Of a stretch of DNA of 64,000 nucleotides, positions 39,831 to 49,688 are shown one piece after another. This DNA comes from Clitopilus passeckerianus (lineage: Eukaryota > Basidiomycota > Agaricomycetes > Agaricales > Entolomataceae). The notes beneath the pieces are model-generated. The model saw only the letters and a program-made list of their open reading frames with translations, had not been told where the DNA came from and searched no databases. Every line of letters starts with the position of its first letter. Within the stretch, counting starts at the first letter, position 1. The DNA is taken from assembly GCA_944990035.1 (NCBI GenBank), contig CALYLX010000126.1, positions 1,798,001-1,862,000 of the forward strand, in the 5' to 3' direction. The position numbers and the translations under genes are program-made.

Positions 39831-41560
39831 AGTCTTTCTGCTTGTTCCTTCTCTTCATACTTTACTGACTTGACATTTGCTAGCCTTTGAGCTAAGTTAC
39901 CTTAGGCCTCACTTCTACTACCAATGCTATAACTTGTGCTCTTTGAGGGGGGCTTTGCCAGGACTTGCATATTCTTGATTGCAACTTCTGGTATTAGGTG
40001 TCCTTGTCAAGTTCTTGTCCAGTTGTATATGCATCTTTTGTAGTTCCCCTGAAGTCTACTTGACCTCTACTTGACCTCTACTTGGCTCTGAGCTGCCCTA
40101 TATACATAACTTGTAGCCCTCTTTGGTATGTTGACCTGCTCTTGGTTTTAACTCCCAAAAATTTGTTGCCCTCTTGTATGTTACTTCTACATACTTGACT
40201 ACTTATACTCACCTGAGTGTTGTCTTAGCCATTGCCCTGACTTGTCTTGAAACTACTTGTTACTTCTAATCTCTATTGATTTCATTTGAAGTACTTGAGT
40301 AAATTCTTAATATGTCTTCAGGACTGGTATTGAATATATTCTTGGGAGGTCCTGGGGGTCTTCAGATGACCTGTGTGTCTTGATCCTTACTGGAAAGCTT
40401 GCCGAAGACATACATGCACTTATCTGTCCCTTGCCACCTTGCTGGCAGGTTACTTACAAACCTACTTCCTCTATTCTGGAAAGTACACATCTATCAGTAC
40501 CTACTTGCAGGTCTTCACATGTCCCTTGTCACCTTGCTGTCAGGTTACTTACAAGCCCACTTCCTCTATTCTGGAAGGTACACGTCTATCAAATACCTAC
40601 TTGCAAATCTTCACATGTTCTGTGCAAAGCATTGGACATCTTGACATTCCTTAATCTATGTAGCATGAGGCTGGCATGCTCAGGCTATAAACTACTATAA
40701 CCAACTGTAGCATAAACCTGGGGCCTACTATAGGCAAAAATATATATATTATTCTGACTGCTACTAGTAGTAGAGCCCGGCCAGTAGGAAATATCTGGTG
40801 TACTAAACAACTTGAAGGTCTGGAAATACTTCCTGTTCTTGCAAACTGGTTTGACCTTAGCTTTGAATCCATCTTGAGGTACTTCTTAGAATTATTCTGA
40901 GTGGATATCTGGTAATTCCTAATATGCTTTTCTGTCTTACTTTGGTTTTAGTTGTGACTTGAACAATAACATATCTGGTATTTGGTTTGCTGGTACAGCT
41001 ACTGGAATATACTTGAATAACTTTGTGATGAACTTAATATATCTGAGTAAGAGGACAATATGCTTTGCATCTTAAAAAGTAACAATCACCTGGGAATTCT
41101 ATACTGTAATAGCTCTTGTTTGTCTTTAAAGGCTCCAGAGTATATTCCCTACTCAAGAGATCTCAAGGCAACTAAGAGCATGAGGATGTTTTCCAGACAA
41201 ATATTACATTCTAATGTAGCATTAAAAAGCCACCAGTAGCCAAGCTCACTACTTCTAACAAATTTAAATAGTGACCTAGAAACAGTATTGACTTGTTTTT
41301 AATGACCTTTCTGATTGATCCAAAATATTCTTATCATGCATCTGAATTTCTACTTGGCACTTGTCTGGCATGACATCTGATCTTGGTCCATATTATACTG
41401 TCTGGCAAAGTGAAGCCATTCTTGGTCAAAAAAGAAAACTTGGTTTTACTTGGGAATTTTTTGCAGCTTGACTAACTTGAACTTAGGTCTGCCAAGACCA
41501 ATTCAAGACCAATCAGGTCAAGAAGGGTTAAGAGGGGTCAAGTACTTTCTGATTTTTCTG
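39831..41560. repeat. Right subterminal AT-rich region
   Basis: No gene. The region is rich in cttgac/acttg words, densest toward the end (ctacttgacctctacttg near 40060, then caagacc and ggtcaag words in 41480-41545). It mirrors the left subterminal region in composition. It includes a roughly 96-bp direct duplication at 40430-40625. Confidence 0.5.
40430..40625. repeat. Two-copy direct repeat of about 96 bp
   Basis: The words gtcccttg.caccttgctg and caggttacttacaa, then cttcctctattctggaa, recur with the same order and spacing in 40425-40520 and 40521-40615. The short open frames crossing it are artefacts of the repeat. Confidence 0.6.
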
Positions 41561-41562
41561 AT

Positions 41563-41596
41563 GACTATTCATCGACAACTTGTCGATGAATAGTCC
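41563..41596. repeat. Perfect hairpin at the transposon's right flank
   Basis: The sequence gactattcatcgacaa followed by cttgtcgatgaatagtc forms a nearly perfect inverted repeat right next to the AT flank. Its right arm is the gypsy protease coding sequence (GLFID codons), so the left arm is an inverted copy of it added at the junction. Confidence 0.6.
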
Positions 41597-43082
41597 TTGA
41601 GCACCTGAGTCGACTAGTGCTTTGGTTTCAACGGTTCTTTCTTCATTCGGAGCAGAGACCTTAATGGGTAGACGCATAGATTTATCAAAAGGTTCTGCAT
41701 ACGACATAGAAGAAATCAGTATTGTGGCGGGTTCAGACGTTGACACTGGCCGCTGTTCTAAAAATCCTCATCGAGCTCATTCCAGAAGCTCTCCAATTCT
41801 TCCGCTTCCAACGCTCTAATGGTTCTGACAAGATCTTTGATGTTTTTCTTGCCATAGGAGTTGGTGCTGGACTGCTTTCCTCCTCTGCGTTCAGGGCATT
41901 CTCGAGAGCGATGTCCTTTCTTGAAACAGCGGAAGCATTTCCCTTCCTTCATTAACCCCTTTCTCTTTTCAAAAGATAAGGCGTCAATGTCCATGGCGTT
42001 AGGGTCTGCCGTGGTGTGGGTATTGCGGGGATTTGCATGGGAAATAGGAGGGAGTCCTCTGTTGCGGCGGATGACATTCTGTCCTCTACGCCATTGCGCA
42101 TCAAATCGGGCAGCGTGGTCGTACCATCCGTTAATGGTGGCGGGAAGAGTGGGGGAGTGGGGAGGTTATAGATCTTTTTGATGATCTTGGAGTTGAGTCC
42201 TTTCTGGAAGAATTCAATCTTCGCTTTTTCATCGGTGATCCCAGAGGCGGAGATAAGGACTTTGAATTGAGATATGTAATCGTCAATTGGTCCTTTCTGC
42301 GTGAGAGCGTCGAGGGACGCAAATGCCTGTCCTTCTCCGTCTACTGGGTAGAAGGCGTTGATGAACTCTTTCTCAAATTGTTTGAAATCGGGGAGGATGA
42401 TGTCATTATCTTTGTTTGTGTGATTCTGACAGAAAGATCGTTTCCATGCCAAAGCAGTTCCTTTCTTCAAAAAGGAGAGTGCAAAAGCAATTTGCTTGTT
42501 GTTGTTGTTGTAGATGTGGTCGTTTAGGCTTAGGTACATCTTAACTTCCAACAACCAAACTTCGGCATTTCTTCGGTCACCATCATATTCAAATGGTTGT
42601 CCCATTCGGAGTTCGGCAAGTTTCTTTGGTTCGGGGTTGGTTTGAGCCATTTCTGGTGGTTCTTGTTTCGGGGTTTGTGCGGGTGTCGGAGTCTGGGTCT
42701 GTCTGGGGGGTTCTGGTTCTGTTTCTGATTCTTCTTCAGGTTCTTGCTCTGGTTCTGATTCTGGTTCGGGGTCTGACTGTGGTTCTGGTTCTGGGTTCTT
42801 TACTTCTTCGGTGAAGTAGGCGCTGCTAAGGTAGTCGCTGAATCAATATTGTCGCGGGTTTTTGTCTTTCGGTACCAAATGTCTCCAACGGTTTGTTTTA
42901 AGGTCGAATTCTGAGTAAGTGCTGTCGTCAAGTTGTACTACCCTCTCTGTCCCGGTGGGAGTTGAGGCGTTTGGCGGTCTTGAGAGAGACGTGGTTCCAG
43001 TCGGTTCTGCAAGGGCGGTCGACCTCTTGCAGTCGGGTGGTTGGTGGTTGTGGCCTACGCTTGCGATGAGCGGGCTATCAGA

Positions 43083-43094
43083 TCAGCTTGACAT
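43083..43094 (-). other. Gypsy self-priming site overlapping the gag start codon
   Basis: On the minus strand ATGTCAAGCTGATC begins 3 bp after the 5' LTR. GTCAAGCTGA (43092-43083) is the exact complement of TCAGCTTGAC inside the same LTR (43243-43234). No match to a tRNA 3' end is evident. This is the arrangement of Tf1/sushi-type elements, whose mRNA 5' end folds back as its own primer. It predicts transcription start at about 43243-43245. Confidence 0.6.
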
Positions 43095-43096
43095 TT

Positions 43097-43555
43097 TGTT
43101 AAGCTAGTATCGCTACACGCTTAACTAAATATCAAGGGTTCAGCTGCTTAGTCCTCTACCAGCCTTTGTAGAGACGAGCGAGAGTAATCGAGCGAGTCGA
43201 AGTTAAAGCAAATAGCGATGTATAGGCTTTTAGGTCAAGCTGAGGAAGCAAGACCAAAAGCGTGAAAGTATTTGTGCATGGTAAGTAGGGCTAAGGGCTA
43301 AGCATTGCATAGCAATGCTAAGTAAGCAAAAGTAAATATGACTCGGAGTGAGTCAGAGTAAGAGTCACGACGAGTCATGATAAATATAGTACAAGTATCT
43401 CACGATCGTGAGAATACTGAGTAATCATAGCTAAAGGGATGAGTAATGCGCAGCAGTACTGAGTAATTGAATAAACGTAAGCGGGGCGGGGAATAGTAAT
43501 GGTAGATGAGTAAAAGGAAAAAGAGTCCAGGTGCGTATCCAAGGTAACTGTAACA
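43097..43555 (-). repeat. Gypsy 5' LTR
   Basis: 459 bp, TGTTAAGC...CTGTAACA on the plus strand, followed by TSD aagcg at 43556-43560. It pairs with 19761-20223. Confidence 0.85.
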
Positions 43556-43560
43556 AAGCG

Positions 43561-45128
43561 ATGCAAGAATTTGAAGCGAAAGTATGCACCAATACAATGC
43601 TACAATCAAACAATAGCAGATTGATGGGGGTGGCAAATTCATTAAGTTTGAAGCGGAATTAAAAGCACGAGGCATCAAAGTTCTCAAAAGCACTCCTCGC
43701 ACGCCTCAACAAAATGGGTGAGCTGAACGGATCAACTGAACCCTGATGGACAAGGCACTGGCCATGCACCATACCGCATGTTTACCAGAATCTTGGTGGG
43801 AATACTCTGTGGCACACGCTGTTCACATCTACAACTGAACTTCTATTAGGGGACTTGATTGGAAGACTCCACATGAGTTAGTACATAAAGAGAAACCCGA
43901 CATCGGACATCTCCGAGTCTTTGGTTGTGGTGCCTATGTTTACCTTCCAGAAGAATACCGTCAAAACTCGCTATCTCCGAAAGCTGAGTTGATGATCTAT
44001 ATTGGTATTGAACCAGGCATGAAAGCATTCAAATTTATGTGCATGCACAACAACACCATCTTCCATGGAACAACGGCACAATTTGATGAAACACTATTTC
44101 CAAAGTGTCCTGAACATAAAGTTCGTGGCATTACACGTGTTGGTGATAAACCAACAGAATCTCACAACACTGGATCATTGAATCCAAATTCAACCTTTCT
44201 TTCTGATGAATCGGGTTATGGAAACGGTAGACCGGACCATCCTCTACCGGACCACAGTAATGATCGATCTCTGGATCAATCTTCCCAAACCACTCATCCC
44301 ACTAATCCTTCCGCACCATCTCCCCCGATGGATAAAGGGAAAAGATTTCTCAATTTCCCAAAGGAAGAGGAGGACGATGACTTGGATAAGCTAAATCCAT
44401 ATCAGTCATTAGCACGACCTATCCCCGGAACTCAAAATGAGGATCCGTATGATTGGCAGGCTAGAGAATCCGAAAGAAGCTTGCCTGAACTTGAATACAT
44501 CGAGGATAATCGCCCTCCACCTGTCACTCAGGAAGAGCCACGAGGTCCACTCGGTTTAAGGTGTTTTGAACTGCCACCGGTGCGACGACCGCTCTATCCA
44601 TTCCAAATTCCAAATTCACAGGCTTCACAACAATTAGCCAAACAAATGAATTTCCAACATCAACCCAAGGAACCCCTTGCGGAACCTCCCTGTAGATTTG
44701 GAGATACACCTGTGAGAATGAATCCTGCACGTGACAGGCACGTACCCAGAAGATCTGGAAACGTCTACGGAGAAACATGTCACCCAACTCACATTGAGCA
44801 TGACATTGCTAAGAATAGGCACTGGGAGAAAACAGTTGCCACACAACAGGATGTTACCTCGCGTTTACCGCAGGATTGTCATGAACAATTGGACGAACAT
44901 CTTAGCAATCCCGTACACGTGGATACTTCTGATCAGATAACATCTGAACAGTCAGCAGACACGACATCTGATGTGGAAATGCATGATCATACAGCTCAGA
45001 GTGACATGCATGCTCCTCCTATAGTTCCCCATAAACGTACCCTGGGAGAACGAGATGCGCATCTGGCCTGGGCAAAGAATGTTTGCCGGGATGGAGGTGT
45101 GCCTATGTTAAACTATCTGTTAGATTAG
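43561..45128 (+). pseudogene. Copia A integrase, second half and C-terminal region
   Basis: Resumes after the gypsy TSD. Pieces of the integrase core appear in one frame: QIDGGGKFIKFEAEL, STPRTPQQNG (the region of the catalytic Glu), AMHHTACLPESWWEYSVAHA, GHLRVFGCGAYVYLPEEYR. They are interrupted by TAG and TGA stops, several of which would be Arg (CGA) in an intact copy. From 43989 the frame is open to 45128 and encodes the linker to RT: a Pro/Ser/acidic region and GGVPMLNYLLD at the end. Confidence 0.75.
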
Positions 45129-47112
45129 GCTGACCAATACTTTTCAAGTATTGCTGATCCAGATATTCCACTATATTGGGCACTTCACACACAGGGACCG
45201 ACTAATCGTCTACCTGTAAATGTTCGCAAATGAAACTCCACAATATTCTGCGACTTCCAGAAGCAGAACAGAAGGAATGGCGTCATGCATAATCATTGGA
45301 GTTAGAGTCACTCCAGGAACGTGATGTGTATGAGCTAGTTGATTTACCTCCAGGCCGAAAGACGGTCAAAAACCGATGAGTATTTGATATCAAGTCTGAT
45401 AGCAGAAAGAAGGCTAGACTCGTCGCCAAGGGTTTCTCACAAGTCGAAGGCATAGACTTCTCTGAAGTCTTCTCACCTGTCGTACGATTCAAGACCGTCT
45501 GGACTCTTCTCGCTCTAGCAGCATTAGAGAACTGGTATCTACACGGTATTGATGTGAAAACCGCTTTCCTCTATGGACAACTTGACGAGAAAATATACAT
45601 GGATCAACCGGAAGGGTTTAAAGATCCATCACAACCTAAAAAGGTTTGGCGACTTAAACAAGCCTTATACGGCCTTAAACAAGCCAGTTTGTCTTGGTGG
45701 AGACAAATGACCAAATCCATGGAATCCCTCGGATTTAAACGAACACTCAGCGACCCGGGAGTTTTTATCTACCGGAAAGGCAGCAAAACAGTTATTGCTG
45801 TGGTCTACGTTAATGATGCAATGTTCATGGGGTCTGATCGGAACCTCGTCATACAGATGAAATCTGAATTCATGAAAAAATGGGAATGTTGTGATCTTGG
45901 CGAAGCTAAGGAATTCCTACGTATGCGGATAACCAAACAGGGCAAAAAGATAAAACCCGACCAAGTTCCCTATTTGAAGAAAATCTTGCAGAAATACGGA
46001 ATGACTAATGCTAAATGTTCTGCTCACACGCCTCTACCACAAGGCTGGGCTCCTACCTCGAACACCGCCGAAGTCAATCCCAAACTCCGACATGAATATC
46101 AATCTATTATTGGATCACTCTTGTACCTCATGTTAGGAACAAGACCTGATATTTCATATCCAGTCATTACGCTCGCTCAATATTCTGTGAATCCGAGTAA
46201 AGAGCATCTTGACAAAGCCAAACATGTGCTTAAGTACTTGGCAAACACGCCTAACTATGCACTTGTATACAATGGAGCATCTAACCAGGCACTCCATGGC
46301 TGGACCGATTCGGACTGGGCATCTGATAAAAATGATTGTAAATACATTTCCAGTTTCTTCTTGAAACTAGCCGGTGGTCTTGTGTCTTGGATGACACGTA
46401 ACATCAGCAAAATCTCACTGGACTTGCAGAAGGCTCTCTTGCAGCTGTCTTGCAAATTACTTGCAGATTTTTGTAACTTTTTTTAGTGTTTAAAAATAAC
46501 TTTTAGCACAAAATAAAGCACAAAAACTTCGAGTAAGTTGACTGCAAGTCATATTATAAGACACCAACCTAGCTTATAGGGCTTATAGGGCTTACATACC
46601 TTGAGTGGCTTGCAGAGTGCTGCAAGACAACTGCAAGTTTTGGTAAGCCAAGGCAAGGCAGCTGTAAGCTAGGTATTTTTTTGCTGATGAAACAAAAGAC
46701 TGTTGCACATTCGTCCACAGAAGCCGAATACATGGCTCTATCTGACACATCACGTCAGATTGTTTGGATGAGAAGTCTCTTCGCTGAGATAGATCAAGAT
46801 GTCTCCAAACCAACATGGTTAATTGGTGATAATCAAGGATCAATCTTTATGGGACAAAATCCTGTAACGAAGAAACGCTCTAAGCATATCGACATCAAAT
46901 ATCATGCTATACGGAACTTTGTCGAAGAACGTGCTATCGAGCTATACTTTGTACCCAGCGAAGAAAACACAGCTGACTTACTTACCAAGAATTTGGATAA
47001 GATCAAGTTTGCGCGACATAGATCTAATCTAGGATTAGAATTCTATCGTCAATCTGTGAAGACTTATGTAGACAAGTTTCTTCGTCTTCATGGAGGTGTG
47101 TTGGAATATTGA
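45129..47112 (+). pseudogene. Copia A reverse transcriptase and RNase H, with mutated active site
   Basis: RT motifs: ARLVAKGFSQVEGIDFSE, LAALENWYLHGIDVKTAFL, WRLKQALYGLKQASLSWW. At the catalytic site it reads VVYVNDAMF instead of YVDD, so one of the two metal-binding Asp residues is Asn. A TGA stands where Trp is expected in KNR-stop-VFDIKS near 45379. The RNase H part is split by the 282-bp short element (46405-46686) and resumes KQKTVAHSSTEAEYMALSD, WLIGDNQGSIFMGQNP, HIDIKYHAIRNFVEE. The frame ends at 47112, inside the 3' LTR. Dead copy. Confidence 0.85.
46405..46686. mobile_element. 282-bp CAG...CTG short element in copia A RNase H
   Basis: Ends CAGCAAAATCTCACTGG and ...TTTTTTTGCTG, AT on each side (46403-46404, 46687-46688). 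Taking out the element and one AT gives an unbroken copia frame (WMTRN joined to MKQKTVAHSS). It is near-identical over its first 70 bp to the elements at 34700 and 54961 (reversed). Confidence 0.85.
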
Positions 47113-47251
47113 TGCGTCTGGACACGTGACACATCACGTGATATCACCTGACACAGCATGTGACTAGGGTCTAGGGTTATTCCATGACTCATACGATATT
47201 ACATACATTACGTCACATATGACTCCATTACACATCATTATTACTATATAT
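47099..47251 (+). repeat. Copia A 3' LTR, first part
   Basis: Aligns with 16320-16470 of the 5' LTR. It ends in tatat (47247-47251), the left copy of the copia B TSD. Confidence 0.8.
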
Positions 47252-47623
47252 TGTTGAATTGACGTGTACCACTCACATGACTAATCACATGACATCACAT
47301 GATCTAGTATTGCGCCATATCGCACCATTGTTACGCCTTCTTACGGATACGCCTCATGGCAACTCACGTGACACTTTATGACTACTTATGACTCATTCCG
47401 TGTCACTTTCGTACTATATTTAGCACAGAACATTCTAGATATGCTTACATATACATGGTCTGTGCACGCTCTCCTTATGTATATAAACCTATGTACTTCA
47501 CCTCAATACATTGGAGACTTCTCTAGTCTTATTACATAGTTCGCTTTACCTCACAACCCTACACTTAGCTCAAGGTAGGCCGCTCTGCAACTTCCCTCGC
47601 TGGAAGGCATGCTTGCTCGACAG
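47252..47623 (+). repeat. Copia B 5' LTR
   Basis: 372 bp with a TATA box (tatataaac at about 47482) and E-box-like cacgtgac words. It is followed at once by GGTTATGGGCCCTG (47624-47637), the same half-tRNA-Met primer site as copia A. Confidence 0.85.
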
Positions 47624-47858
47624 GTTATGGGCCCTGATCGCTGTCTGTAGCTACCAGCTCACTGGTGTGCTCGACATTGCAGATCGGTTCAACACCTCTG
47701 AGCTTGTTGTTAAGATGAACCTCAAGGGTTGGATCTTCAACAACTCAGGAAGTATCTCAATATCATCTGGTATAGAGGTCTATAGCTTGTTGAGCACAGC
47801 AGTGTCGTCACTGTTACATGGGTCTCAACTGATGCTAACTTCTTTGTTTGATAGATCA

Positions 47859-49688
47859 ATGTCTTCATTAAACATGACGTCACTCGTCCCTACCTTTGAT
47901 GGTAGTAACTGGATCATCTTCCAAACGAAGATGAAAGCCTACTTGCAGTCCCAAGGACTTTGGCAGATCGTTGCCGGTCACTACCCGGTTCCCACATTTG
48001 TCAATCCCCAGGCACCCACTGCTGAAGAACTCAAAGAAATGAGATCGTGGCATGATAAAAATGATCAGGCACAGGGTATCATGACACTCCGCATGACTAA
48101 TGCGATGTCAACTGCCAACATTGGAGCAAATGCTGCCGCCACATGGCAAAATCTTAGCACCAATTATGATCACCCTGGACCTTCGATCATCTTCTCTGAT
48201 TTCAAGAAAGCTATCACCTTTAAGCTTTCTGGGAACTCCAATCCCAACCCCGAAATCGCCACCCTCAATTTATACTTTGAGCGTCTTGAAGCAAGTGGTA
48301 CTTCTCTCCCCGAATTCGTCAAGGCGATGATTCTTATTGCCGCTATCCCCACCAAATGGGATAGTGTTGCGTCTATGGCTTTGTCCAGACCCAACATCAC
48401 GATCAACAGTCTGACCTTTGCAGACATCAGATCGTCGATTGTTGCTGAATTCGAATGCCGCACTGGTAACCCTGTTGTTGCCAACAAGATCTCTGCTGTC
48501 AAACGCAAAGGTGCTGACCCTAAGCACAAAAAGGGTCAAAACCAGCAGCAGTCACAGCCGCAAGGCGGATCTTCAAACTCTGGTCCTTCCCAAAAGAAGA
48601 CCAAGAACAATCGGCGCCCGCAGAAGAAGAAGCAAGAAGGTCACGCCCATCAGGCTGAGGCAGCCACCGTTTTTGCCTCTATGGCAATGGTGGCTCCACC
48701 GGTTACTCCACCTCCACCTCCTGCCCCCACGACCGCTAAGGTCGCACTTATCAACCGTCTTGGAGTCATGCTCTCTGAGCGCATCTCCACCCCTGCATCG
48801 TGGACTGGCCCAGGCCAATCTGGCGATCAACAGGATCCACGCTACATGCAAGCCAAGGCTTTCTTGGAACGCATGTCCATGCCTGTTGAGCCCCGCTACC
48901 TTCGCCCCTTGATGGCGATGTTCCACAAGGAGCAATCATTCTCTGATCGAGAACTCCTTCGTGCCTGCGGTATCCACGACTACAACATTGATGTAGGCGC
49001 TCTCCCAGGTAAATGGGACAGCAGACCCATCATTGACGGTGTCCAAAAGGACTATGCTGCAACTCTTAAGGCTGGATGCCCATGGCCGCATCTGCTTGAA
49101 TGTGATAATAACACGTGCGATCATTCTGATCATGCCAAGCGAATTGCGGAGCTGACTTGCCAACTTAGGTGTGGCTGCTGGACTAATCCAGAGGTCGAAG
49201 GACCAGTCAAGCATACATGTGGCAAGACCAATGACCCTCGTACACGCGCCAAGAAGACTGTAGCGCAGTCTTCTACTTCGGAGGAAACTCCTACATTATC
49301 TGCGCAGATTGAGGAAGTTGTTGATCTTCCCCCTTCTCCCCGCCCTACTAAACGTACACGTTGCGACGATGACAAAATATCTCTCGGCGGAGAATCGGAT
49401 CAGGAAGATCAGCGTCAAGATGGTCACATGGAGATGGATTGGGATGCGGAAATGGCCGCCAATGACCAAACCGGTCCTCTTGACAGGCAAGTACCTTGCA
49501 CTTTTGATTCAAGATCAAATGCTGATAGAAAGTTCCAGCGAGCTCTTCGGCGACGATTAATTTCACGCACGAACTCTACGGACTTTACTATACACGATAC
49601 ATATGCATTCGGGGATACCCCCACTTCTACTATGACATGTATGCCAGCATTAGGATCTGTGACTAACTCGTCACAAAAAAATTTATGA
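47859..49688 (+). CDS. Copia B gag-like protein
   Basis: Start chosen at 47859 (MSSLNMTSLVPTFDGSNW) because copia A has the matching MSS start. The frame itself is open from 47511, back through the primer site. The gag domain shows WIIFQTKMKAYLQSQGLWQI, TWQNLSTNYDHPGPSIIFSD, LNLYFERLEASGTSLPEFV. It is followed by a Gln/Lys-rich linker, an Ala/Pro-rich stretch, a Cys-rich segment (LTCQLRCGCW), and an acidic tail. The frame is intact. The stop overlaps the next ORF in ATGA, as in copia A. Confidence 0.8.
   Translation: MSSLNMTSLVPTFDGSNWIIFQTKMKAYLQSQGLWQIVAGHYPVPTFVNPQAPTAEELKEMRSWHDKNDQAQGIMTLRMTNAMSTANIGANAAATWQNLSTNYDHPGPSIIFSDFKKAITFKLSGNSNPNPEIATLNLYFERLEASGTSLPEFVKAMILIAAIPTKWDSVASMALSRPNITINSLTFADIRSSIVAEFECRTGNPVVANKISAVKRKGADPKHKKGQNQQQSQPQGGSSNSGPSQKKTKNNRRPQKKKQEGHAHQAEAATVFASMAMVAPPVTPPPPPAPTTAKVALINRLGVMLSERISTPASWTGPGQSGDQQDPRYMQAKAFLERMSMPVEPRYLRPLMAMFHKEQSFSDRELLRACGIHDYNIDVGALPGKWDSRPIIDGVQKDYAATLKAGCPWPHLLECDNNTCDHSDHAKRIAELTCQLRCGCWTNPEVEGPVKHTCGKTNDPRTRAKKTVAQSSTSEETPTLSAQIEEVVDLPPSPRPTKRTRCDDDKISLGGESDQEDQRQDGHMEMDWDAEMAANDQTGPLDRQVPCTFDSRSNADRKFQRALRRRLISRTNSTDFTIHDTYAFGDTPTSTMTCMPALGSVTNSSQKNL

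Larger units (their letters stand above)
24899..41560 (+). mobile_element. 16.7 kb Plavaka-type DNA transposon with cargo, inserted in gypsy protease
   Basis: The gypsy protease frame breaks at a single site. The inserted block begins CAGAAAAAAACAACAC and, read inward from the right, CAGAAAAATCAGAAAG, with AT on both outer sides (24897-24898, 41561-41562). Both flanks inside are AT-rich and full of acttg/caagt words over about 1.7 kb. The block carries a Plavaka-type transposase (32842-36855), a divergent companion gene (28649-32633), a tRNA-like array (37890-38165) and a SEC61 pseudogene (38300-39830). A Tc1 element and a 281-bp element are later insertions. That the transposase moved this block is inferred from its presence between the ends. 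Confidence 0.7.
41563..43094 (-). pseudogene. Gypsy gag and protease start
   Basis: Start chosen at ATG 43094-43092 (MSS), 3 bp inside the 5' LTR. After an acidic Glu/Pro repeat region (EPEPQSDPEPESEPEQEPEE) comes the gag domain (LAELRMGQPFEYDGDRRNAE, WLLEVKMYLSLNDHIYN, FKQFEKEFINAFYPVDGEG). A CCHC knuckle follows (GKCFRCFKKGHRSRECPER), then the protease (KALVDSGAQGLFID, the D-S-G active site), where the 16.7 kb transposon interrupts. TGA stops at codon 4 and before FSDYLSS, plus an apparent frameshift near 42140, mark it as decayed. Confidence 0.8.
19761..43555 (-). mobile_element. Ty3/gypsy chromovirus, minus strand, inserted in copia A integrase
   Basis: LTRs at 43097-43555 (5') and 19761-20223 (3'), both TGTTA...TAACA on the plus strand, flanked by the 5-bp TSD aagcg (19756-19760 and 43556-43560). 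On the minus strand, gag starts 3 bp inside the 5' LTR, followed by protease, RT, RNase H, integrase, a chromodomain and a third ORF. The protease is split by a 16.7 kb DNA transposon (24899-41560), and the RT front by a 134-bp element (23971-24104). The LTRs differ at roughly a dozen visible positions, nearly all transitions. Confidence 0.9.

Noticed and set aside
24899..41560. A Starship-type giant element
   Set aside because: No tyrosine-recombinase captain gene is seen at either end; the ends are inverted repeats and a Plavaka-type transposase is present.
19761..43555. Reassignment of TGA to Arg
   Set aside because: Host genes and intact LINE/copia frames use the normal code; the pattern is confined to decaying elements and fits CpG deamination.
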